NCBI GenBank assembly: GCA_965240325.2
Contig: OZ251232.1
Location: 2,108,001-2,172,000 of the forward strand
DNA: 64,000 bases
From: Rebecca billardiae RCC1528
Taxonomy: Eukaryota; Haptophyta
Reading direction: 5' to 3'
Below the pieces are notes generated by a model, which saw nothing but the letters and a program-made list of their open reading frames with translations, searched no databases and was not told the origin of the DNA. Below, one piece after another: positions 32,301-40,023 of this stretch. The translations under genes were made by a program, and so were the position numbers. Within the stretch, counting starts at the first letter, position 1; every line of letters begins with the position of its first letter.

Positions 32301-32661
32301 GATCATCCTGCCCACGGTGCTCATGCCCGCGCACACGCTCGCAGACGGTGACGGGCCGCTGCTCTCGAAGGATGCCAAGATGATCTCGCGCGAGCGCGAG
32401 CGCTCGGCTGCCGGCGGCGGGCGCGGCGGCGGCTACGGCGGCGGCTACGGCGGCGCCAACCGCCGCGCGGGCATCGGCCACGCCGAGCGCGGGGCCGGGC
32501 GCGACGCGGCCCAGCAGGGCGGGCAGTTCGCACCGGACGCGCCCGCCGGGCGCATGGTGCGCGCTGTGATCGGCCGCGGCCGAGGCGAGCAGCCCAAGCG
32601 GCCGCCGAGCGGCGGCGGGGCGTCGCTCGCCAACGCCTTCTCCCTCCTCAGCGCGGACTGA
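29344..32661 (+). CDS. XRN2: 5'-3' exoribonuclease XRN2/RAT1 (3 exons)
   Basis: Exons 29344-31498, 31669-31784 and 31963-32661 give 989 residues, the size of nuclear RAT1/XRN2. The enzyme degrades 5'-monophosphate RNA, trims rRNA and drives transcription termination. Seen: the N-terminal MGVPAFYRWLAEKYPKTV; acidic metal-site motifs YLDMNGVIHPC, MAVDGPAPRAKMNQQRSRRF, SDASVPGEGEHKIM, VHGLDADLIMLALATHEP and FLCFFVGNDFLPH; then the second conserved block (YYYQGVQSWGWFYPYHYAP, ALPPAYRALM, IDFYPQDF, ALLPFIEH), which crosses both introns and fixes them. The C-terminus is glycine- and arginine-rich (GGGYGGGYGG), an RNA-binding-type tail. There is no CCHC knuckle like that in plant XRN2/3. An alanine-rich insert lies near residues 540-590. 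Confidence 0.95.
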
Positions 32662-32900
32662 GTGCGCGCGCGGGCCGAGCGCGCGGCGGCCCTTGGGCTG
32701 GATGGCGGCGCTGGAGGGCAGCGCCGTGCCGCGCTGGCTCGCTGCTACTCGCGGCGCTCACTGCTCAGGCGTGAAGTGCGCACGGTGCGGCAGTGCGGGC
32801 GTAGCTAGGGCTGGGCACCAGCGCGGGTACAGTAACGGTCGCCTCGGCGATCGATCGACCGCGAGCTGCGTGATCGCCGTGGCCTTCGGGCGACGAGGAC

Positions 32901-32946
32901 ATATAATATATATATTATATAATATATATATATATAATATATATAT
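32901..32946. repeat. TA-rich run at the left border of the retroelement
   Basis: Alternating TA/TAT sequence ending exactly where the inverted terminal repeat starts. It is probably the insertion site of the element. Confidence 0.85.
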
Positions 32947-33212
32947 GTGTCCTCCTGCATGAAGAGCGACGCGACGCCATTGAGTATGGACGAACATCAC
33001 CCACAGTCTGCGTGATGTGCATGCGAGGGCAGGTATTGCAGCATATATGCGAGCATGCAGCAAATGCCGATACACACCATGCCGAAATGGTGATGTATAA
33101 ATATATACTTGCGCGTGGTGGGGATTTGTCCCTGGCTGAACGGGAAGAGCGACTGAGCCGACGGTGCCAAAGCTGCGCGCAGACTGCGCCAGCGTGTGGC
33201 AGCAAGGTCCCG
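32947..33212 (+). repeat. Left inverted terminal repeat
   Basis: 266 bases, identical by eye to the reverse complement of 38566-38831 over its whole length. Confidence 0.95.
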
Positions 33213-33424
33213 GGCCAACCCGGCCACGGCGCGATCGGCGCCGGCGCGCACTCGCTCGATGCCGTCGACCTCGCCCAGCATGCTCTCGACGCTTGGCCCT
33301 CGGGTTTTGGCTTGCCGACGGGCCACTAAGTGGGCGCCCGCCGGCGGATTGCTGCCCGCTTCTCTCGCCGGCGTCCGCGGCGGCGGTCGCCGCCGGGCCC
33401 GCGGGCGCTGCCGCGCGCGCGGCG

Positions 33425-36400
33425 ATGAGCGCCGAGGTGCCCCTGCCGGCGGTACCACCTGCTGCTCCCTTGCCGGGTGGGCTGGCCGCCGCTGCCTCGC
33501 CGCGGTCGCTGCGTGCTGAGGCTGCGCGCGCAGGCGACTCGTCATCTGCCGCCTCCTCGCCAGTCGCGGCGGTGACGGCGGGCGTGGGTGCTGCCGTGCT
33601 GCTTGCCCGCGCGCGGCTGCAGCCGCCCCGCGTCGACGGCGCCAAGCGCGCGCGCCCAACCGCGCCGGCTGTCGGCTGCGATGCGCCGCCGCCGCCGCTC
33701 GCGCCGGCGGGGCGGGGCGGCTCCACGCCTCTCGCTTCGCTGGCGCCGGGCGTGGCTGCCTCAGCGCTGCTCGACCGCTCGCGGCTGCCGCCGCCTCGCG
33801 TCGGCGGAGACGCGCGGGCTCGCCAGGCGGCGACATCTGCCGGCGCCGGTGCGCCGCCGCCGCTGCGCGCGCCTGCGGCGCGCAGCGGAGGTGGCATGCC
33901 GCCATCGCGGCTGGCGTGGGTCGAGCCGACACGCACGCTCAGTGCATCCACGGACTCCAGCACCTCGCTGCTGGCGCTCGTCGTCGCTCTCGACGATCCC
34001 GACGCGCCGCTCATCCTCGCCGGTCGACGCGCGCCCGGCGGCGCGCCGACTTCCTTTCTGGGCTCATCCACGTCGTCGTGCCCCCGCTCAGAGGCGTGCC
34101 CACGGGCCGAGTCTCTCGTCGCACGCGCGCTCACGGGTGGCCCGCCGCTGACGGGCATCTACGCCACACGCCTGCGCGGCGCCGAGTGCCGCTTTGGCGG
34201 CGAGGCGCACGTCGTGGCCCTTCCCAGCCGAACGCGCCCGCCGCGCTCGCCGATGCTCGCTGCTGGCTGCGAGTGGTTCCCTTTGGGCGCGTTCGCCGGC
34301 TCCGACTTGTACGAGCCGGCCGCCGCTGCGTGTGCAGCGCTCGTGGACGTCCTCCCTCGTCGCATGCCTCCTCTCGCCGCGACGGGTCCGGCCGGTTCCT
34401 CGGCCGCGCGCGATCTGGCGCTGGCGGCCGCCAGGCAGCGCTCGTGGGCGCAAGGGGCGCGCGCGGCCGAGGCGACCGACGCCGCTCTGCGGGCGATGAT
34501 CGCTGTACGCGCCGCCTCCTTGCCGGCCACGGAAGGCCAGTCGCTCACCGGCTGGGGCGATCGCGTGCGCACCGACCGCTCCAGCATCCCTGTCGCCCTG
34601 CAGGGTCACTCGATGCGCGTGCCGCTCGGGTCGCTCGCCGCGCTCCCCTTTGACTCCACGTCGGCGCGCTTTGACCCTCCTCACACCAACGTGCCGACGC
34701 CGCGGCGGCAGCGTGCGACTTCGTACCGCCCGCGGTCGGTTGCTGACATCCTCTTACCCGCGGCGCTCGAGCTCGTCGCGGGCTGGCGCCGCCGCGAGGA
34801 GGCCGACCTGCGCGCGTACCTCTCGCTCGGCTCAGCCGCCCGGCGCACCAACGCGCCGCTCGCCATCGGCCAGGACCTCTTCCACCCGGAGGCCCGCGGC
34901 ATCGTCTGGGACCTTCGGAGCAAGGTGGACGGCGTGTACTTGCCGCTCGACTTCTCGGCGCCGCTCGAGTCGCGCACGCTCATGCCGGACGCCCTCGAAG
35001 CTGCCGTCGGTCCCGACTTCCCCGACCGCGAGCTGCTCTCCTTTGTGCGCCACGGTGTGCGGTTCAAGGCCGATGTGGCTCTCCAGCTCGTGCTGCTGCC
35101 GCACCTCACCACCCTCGGCGCGGCCGCCTCCTCCGTGCACAAGGAGCTCCTCCGCCTCGCGGCGCGCGGCTGGTACAGCTTCTGGGACGACTTCCCGTTC
35201 CTCCCGTGCCGGCTCAGCCCGCAGGGGTCCACGCCGCGCAAGCTCGAGCCGGACCGGCACCGCCGCACGACCGATGGCGGCGCGCCCCGCCGCGCGCTCG
35301 TCGACACAGCTGGCGTGCCTGTCATCCCGCTCAACGTCGCTGTCGGTCTCCACGACGAGGTCGCTGACGCGGCCGCGGGCTGGCACGACGTGCCCCGCCC
35401 AGCAGCGGCTGCCCCGTCCGCCGCGGCCGAGCGGATGATCGCAGCGGGTCTTACGCCCACCCTGCCGCGCGCGCCGCCGCGCAAGTGGCCGCGCGAAGCC
35501 AAGCCCACGGTCGGCGGCAAGATGCACGACAACGCGATCCTGCTCGACGCCGCCGCCGTGTTTGGCGAGCCAATACTCACGCTCACAGACGACGTGGCCG
35601 ACTTCTTCAACCACCTCGGCGTCGCAACGGCCGAGCTGCCAAACGTCTGCCTCCTCTGGCTGCGGCCGGACGGCGAGGGCGTTGCCGCCGGCGGCCACGT
35701 CGTCGTCTCTGAGTCGCGCCTCGGCTTTGGGCTCTCGCCCAGCAGTAACATCGCGCAGCGCCTAAGCACGACCGTCGTGCAGATCGCCTCGCGGTGCTTC
35801 GACGACGAGGAGCTGCCGCGCTTCGAGGCGATGCTCGCTGACCCGCTGACGCCCCCTGCTGTGCGCAGCTGGATCGAGCAGCGCCGTGCGCTCGCGGTGA
35901 CCACGCGGCGCCCCCAGCTGCGCCTCTTCAGCGGCGACTGCTTCACGGACGACACCAACTTCTCCATCGTCGGCGTGGACAGAACGGTGCGCTTTCTCTC
36001 CGTCTGGCACCGCGTCACCACCAGCCTCGGCCTGCTCATGGCCATCCCCGAGAAGCGCCAAATCGGCCAGTCAGCGCTCTGGCTCGGCTGCGACTTTGTC
36101 GTCTGCGCTGGCGTCCTCGCGGTGCCGCCGGCCAAGATCCTGCGCGCTCTCGTCATCCTGGACGACTTGCTGGCGAGCAGGCCGGTACCCTTCTCTACCT
36201 TTCGCGCGCTCGTCGGTCTGCTCGAGCACTTCCGCCCGCTCACGCCGGCGAACCGCACGTTCTTCTACGGCCTGTACACGCACTTCGGCGAGCTCGGACG
36301 CCACCCAGCGCGGCCGGTGCCCATCACCGCCACGCTCCGCGCCGCGTGCGCGCGCTGGGCCAAGCTCCTGCGCTCCACCGCGGGCGTGCTCTTCTCCAAC

Positions 36401-37078
36401 GCGCTGCCGGGCCCCTCGACCCGCCGGCACCTGCCGGCCGCGGCGCCGCCTGCGTTCGTGCTCTTCTCGGACGCCGCCAAGGATGGCGCGCGCGTGCCGT
36501 CGCTGGGGGGCTACGCCCACGGGCTCTGCTGGAGCCTGCCCTTGCGCGCGTCGGACCTCGCTCTGCCGGTGGTCGCGCTCGAGTTCGTCGCGCTGTTCGC
36601 CAACGTGCTGATCTTCGCGCCGCGCATTGCAGGCGCCGTCATCCGGCTCCGCACCGACAGCTCTGTCACCGACCACATCCTCCACAACCTGTCCGCGCAC
36701 TCCCCGCTGCTGCAGCACGCGCACCTCGCGCTGCTCGACGCCCCTGAATGGCGGGCGATCGCAGAGCTGGCCGACTCGGAGTTCCTCCTCTCCGAGATGA
36801 ACCCGTTGGCGGACGCAGCTAGCCGCGGCGAGTTTGGCGTCCTCGAGCGCCTGTGCGCCCAGCTCGGCCTACGCCCGACGTGGCTCGCAGTGCCCGTCGT
36901 GCGCGTGCAGGCGCTGCTTGACGAGCTCGTCGCGCTGCTCTCGCGTCCGCTCGTCCTCGCTGCCGATCCGCCCATGCCGCTGCGCGGTGAGCGCGTGGGC
37001 GAGGCCAGCAACCCTGGGCCGGTGTGGCGGCGCTCGCGAGTCCGTGGCGCGCCGCCCGCGGTGGGCGCTTGTCGCTGA
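33425..37078 (+). CDS. Retroelement polyprotein: reverse transcriptase and RNase H
   Basis: 1217 residues from the ATG at 33425 (the frame is open further upstream, into the terminal repeat, but without ATG). The first ~400 residues are alanine/proline/arginine-rich and could be gag-like. A conserved block follows (FVRHGVRFKADVALQLVLLP, HKELLRLAARGWYSFWDDFPF). The polymerase core has LTDDVADFF (motif A aspartate) near residue 725, LGFGLSPSSNIAQ, and CFTDDTNFSIVGV near 843, where FTDD stands for YxDD. The RNase H part shows LFSDAAKDG, ALEFVALFANVLIF and LRTDSSVTDHIL, ending in MNPLADAASRG. No integrase, endonuclease or tyrosine recombinase is seen. Eighteen residues before the stop is GEASNPGP, a tail shared with other algal RT proteins and resembling an NPGP ribosome-skipping motif. 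Confidence 0.85.
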   Translation: MSAEVPLPAVPPAAPLPGGLAAAASPRSLRAEAARAGDSSSAASSPVAAVTAGVGAAVLLARARLQPPRVDGAKRARPTAPAVGCDAPPPPLAPAGRGGSTPLASLAPGVAASALLDRSRLPPPRVGGDARARQAATSAGAGAPPPLRAPAARSGGGMPPSRLAWVEPTRTLSASTDSSTSLLALVVALDDPDAPLILAGRRAPGGAPTSFLGSSTSSCPRSEACPRAESLVARALTGGPPLTGIYATRLRGAECRFGGEAHVVALPSRTRPPRSPMLAAGCEWFPLGAFAGSDLYEPAAAACAALVDVLPRRMPPLAATGPAGSSAARDLALAAARQRSWAQGARAAEATDAALRAMIAVRAASLPATEGQSLTGWGDRVRTDRSSIPVALQGHSMRVPLGSLAALPFDSTSARFDPPHTNVPTPRRQRATSYRPRSVADILLPAALELVAGWRRREEADLRAYLSLGSAARRTNAPLAIGQDLFHPEARGIVWDLRSKVDGVYLPLDFSAPLESRTLMPDALEAAVGPDFPDRELLSFVRHGVRFKADVALQLVLLPHLTTLGAAASSVHKELLRLAARGWYSFWDDFPFLPCRLSPQGSTPRKLEPDRHRRTTDGGAPRRALVDTAGVPVIPLNVAVGLHDEVADAAAGWHDVPRPAAAAPSAAAERMIAAGLTPTLPRAPPRKWPREAKPTVGGKMHDNAILLDAAAVFGEPILTLTDDVADFFNHLGVATAELPNVCLLWLRPDGEGVAAGGHVVVSESRLGFGLSPSSNIAQRLSTTVVQIASRCFDDEELPRFEAMLADPLTPPAVRSWIEQRRALAVTTRRPQLRLFSGDCFTDDTNFSIVGVDRTVRFLSVWHRVTTSLGLLMAIPEKRQIGQSALWLGCDFVVCAGVLAVPPAKILRALVILDDLLASRPVPFSTFRALVGLLEHFRPLTPANRTFFYGLYTHFGELGRHPARPVPITATLRAACARWAKLLRSTAGVLFSNALPGPSTRRHLPAAAPPAFVLFSDAAKDGARVPSLGGYAHGLCWSLPLRASDLALPVVALEFVALFANVLIFAPRIAGAVIRLRTDSSVTDHILHNLSAHSPLLQHAHLALLDAPEWRAIAELADSEFLLSEMNPLADAASRGEFGVLERLCAQLGLRPTWLAVPVVRVQALLDELVALLSRPLVLAADPPMPLRGERVGEASNPGPVWRRSRVRGAPPAVGACR

Positions 37079-37292
37079 GACACGGACGCCGCTGCATCGA
37101 CTGCTCGCCAGTCGCGCGGCGCAGTTTGGCGGCGGCCGCCGCCCGTCGCGCTCGCGCTGCAGTCGCGCTCGCAGCCGGATCCGGCCCTCGCACCGGCGCA
37201 CGCGTTGCCGGCTCCGCTGGGAGGCGCGCTCTGGCGACGCGGCGCACATCTCTCGCTCAAGTTGCAGCAACATCGTCTCTACGCTTCGGCCA

Positions 37293-38520
37293 AGCCTTTG
37301 TAGGCCACCAGCCTTTGTGGGCACAGCCTTTGCAGGCATACCCGTGACCTTTGTAGGCACAGCCTTTGTAGGCACACCCGTGACCTTTGTAGGCACAGCC
37401 TTTGTAGGCACACCCGTGACCTTTGTAGGCACAGCCTTTGTAGGCACACCCGTGACCTTTGTAGGCACACCAGTGACCTTTGTAGGCACAGCCTTTGTAG
37501 GCACACCAGTGACCTTTGTAATTGTAGGCACAGCCTTTGTAGGCACACCCGTGACCTTTGTAGGCCACACCAGTGACCTTTGTAGGCACACCAGTGACCT
37601 TTGTAGGCACAGCCTTTGTAGGCACATCCGTGACCTTTGTAGGCACACCAGTGACCTTTGTAGGCACAGCCTTTGTAGGCACACCCGTGACCTTTGTAGG
37701 CACAGCCTTTGTAGGCACACCCGTGACCTTTGTAGGCACAGCCTTTGTAGGCACACCAGTGACCTTTGTAATTGTAGGCACAGCCTTTGTAGGCACACCC
37801 GTGACCTTTGTAGGCACACCAGTGACCTTTGTAGGCACAGCCTTTGTAGGCACACCAGTGACCTTTGTAATTGTAGGCACAGCCTTTGTAGGCACACCCG
37901 TGACCTTTGTAGGCACACCAGTGACCTTTGTAGGCACAGCCTTTGTAGGCACACCCGTGACCTTTGTAGGCACAGCCTTTGTAGGCACACCCGTGACCTT
38001 TGTAGGCCACACCAGTGACCTTTGTAGGCACACCAGTGACCTTTGTAGGCACAGCCTTTGTAGGCACATCCGTGACCTTTGTAGGCACACCAGTGACCTT
38101 TGTAGGCACAGCCTTTGTAGGCACACCCGTGACCTTTGTAGGCACAGCCTTTGTAGGCACACCCGTGACCTTTGTAGGCACAGCCTTTGTAGGCACACCA
38201 GTGACCTTTGTAATTGTAGGCACAGCCTTTGTAGGCACACCCGTGACCTTTGTAGGCACACCAGTGACCTTTGTAGGCACACCAGTGACCTTTGTAGGCA
38301 CAGCCTTTGTAGGCACACCCGTGACCTTTGTAGGCACAGCCTTTGTAGGCACACCCGTGACCTTTGTAGGCCACACCAGTGACCTTTGTAGGCACACCAG
38401 TGACCTTTGTAGGCACAGCCTTTGTAGGCACATCCGTGACCTTTGTAGGCACACCAGTGACCTTTGTAGGCACAGCCTTTGTAGGCACAGCCCTTGCGGG
38501 CCAGACCTTTGTAGGTCCGG
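37293..38520. repeat. Minisatellite inside the retroelement (15/21-22 bp units with higher-order repeats)
   Basis: About 1.2 kb built from CCTTTGTAGGCACAG (15), CCTTTGTAGGCACACCCGTGA (21) and its CCAGTGA variant (21), with rarer CCTTTGTAATTGTAGGCACAG (21) and a 22-base variant containing TAGGCCACACC. The 22-base marker recurs at 37561, 38002 and 38367, so blocks of about 441 and 365 bases are themselves repeated. No stops occur in several frames, producing long apparent reading frames on both strands (VGTPVTFVGTAF, CLQRSLVCLQRS) that are most likely not proteins. Confidence 0.92.
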
Positions 38521-38565
38521 AGGTCCCCACGCACCCACCCCCGAACTCGCTTTCCTGCTCACAAA

Positions 38566-38831
38566 CGGGACCTTGCTGCCACACGCTGGCGCAGTCTGCG
38601 CGCAGCTTTGGCACCGTCGGCTCAGTCGCTCTTCCCGTTCAGCCAGGGACAAATCCCCACCACGCGCAAGTATATATTTATACATCACCATTTCGGCATG
38701 GTGTGTATCGGCATTTGCTGCATGCTCGCATATATGCTGCAATACCTGCCCTCGCATGCACATCACGCAGACTGTGGGTGATGTTCGTCCATACTCAATG
38801 GCGTCGCGTCGCTCTTCATGCAGGAGGACAC
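38566..38831 (-). repeat. Right inverted terminal repeat
   Basis: The exact reverse complement of 32947-33212. Its outer end (38831) is immediately adjacent to the first base of the foldback hairpin (38832). Confidence 0.95.
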
Positions 38832-39808
38832 GTGGCGTTATAACGGAGTTATAACCGAGTGTGTCGGGAGGCTGGAAAGGCAACGCGCAGCTGGTGGACA
38901 AGGGCAGCCATCGTCTTCTAGGTCCTGCAGGTAGTTGCAGTCGATTTCCGGAGCTCATCGGCCACGGAGCTATCCTTTATCATCATCATGGCGGGCGCTG
39001 GTCCTTTCATATCGGCCAACCACACTGGCTCCTCTGTAAGTACCCGCTCCTCTCCACTATCCGGCGCTCGAGATCATATACAAGGTCATCTTAAGTCGGC
39101 GTGGCAACTTACCAAAGTTCATATCAAGCAGCCCACCTAGCAGAGCTCGCTCGATCATCGGTTACACGACCTTTCGGGCCGAGCTGCTCATCTCTCGGCA
39201 GCCCCTGCTTCGGCCTGCGCATCTGCAAAGCCCGAGGTCCCGCCATCTCCTCTGCGTTCTTTGCTTGTGCTCGTTCCCTGGCTCAGGCAAGCGCAGCACT
39301 CACAGGCCTGACGACAAGGTTGTCAACCACAACGGAGGCTGCAGGGGCGGATGGCGGGTTTCGCAACGAGCACAAGCAAAGAACGCAGAGGAGATGGCGG
39401 GACCTCGGGCTTTGCAGATGCGCAGGCCGAAGCAGGGGCTGCCGAGAGATGAGCAGCTCGGCCCGAAAGGTCGTGTAACCGATGATCGAGCGAGCTCTGC
39501 TAGGTGGGCTGCTTGATATGAACTTTGGTAAGTTGGCACGCCGACTTAAGATGACCTTGTATATGATCTCGAGCGCCGGATAGTGGAGAGGAGCGGGTAC
39601 TTACAGAGGAGCCAGTGTGGTTGGCCGATATGAAAGGACCAGCGCCCGCCATGATGATGATAAAGGATAGCTCCGTGGCCGATGAGCTCCGGAAATCGAC
39701 TGCAACTACCTGCAGGACCTAGAAGACGATGGCTGCCCTTGTCCACCAGCTGCGCGTTGCCTTTCCAGCCTCCCGACACACTCGGTTATAACTCCGTTAT
39801 AACGCCAC
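38832..39808. repeat. Foldback element: 444 bp arms, 89 base loop
   Basis: 38832-39275 pairs with 39365-39808. The only mismatch I find is a G/G at 39104/39536. Each arm holds the same short frames in mirror image (for example MSGGWKGNAQLVDKGSHRLL), so no single-copy gene is implied. It may be a foldback transposon, a large MITE or an inverted duplication. A transcript would form a long near-perfect dsRNA. Short GTTATAAC repeats lie at the outer ends. Confidence 0.93.
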
Positions 39809-40023
39809 ATATTATATCGATACAATGCGACGAGGGACCCACCTAAATTATTCATACAGCATACATTATTACATATGTATATATATATCTGATAGTACAC
39901 ACACACATCACACACGTATATAGCGAGTGATACCGAAGCGCGCAATGCCACTAGCAAGCTAGTTGAGTCGTCCTACGTATACGACTCGCAGTGCGCGCGG
40001 GGGCCACCCGGCGGTAGTTAGTC
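39809..40023. other. Intergenic, AT-richer, nothing recognised
   Basis: Short spacer between the foldback element and the stop codon of the second receptor gene, with TATATA and CACACA runs. Confidence 0.5.

Larger units (their letters stand above)
32947..38831 (+). mobile_element. DIRS-like retroelement with perfect 266 bp inverted termini
   Basis: The ends 32947-33212 and 38566-38831 are exact reverse complements (starting GTGTCCTCCTGCATGAAG). Inside lie a 1217-codon RT-RNase H gene and a 1.2 kb minisatellite. Inverted rather than direct terminal repeats together with RT and RNase H point to the DIRS order. However, the tyrosine recombinase that defines DIRS is not visible, so this may be a recombinase-less or non-autonomous member or a related unnamed class. 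Identical termini mean recent activity or recent sequence conversion. No target duplication is evident. Confidence 0.75.

Noticed and set aside
37293-38520. A CRISPR-like array of regularly spaced repeats
   Set aside because: The repeats are directly contiguous without unique spacers and lie in a eukaryotic retroelement.
36869-38958. Long minus-strand frames of 425-581 codons rich in CLQRS, AYKG and VPTKV repeats
   Set aside because: They are the antisense reading of the minisatellite; the unit lacks stops in most frames and no non-repeat domain is included.
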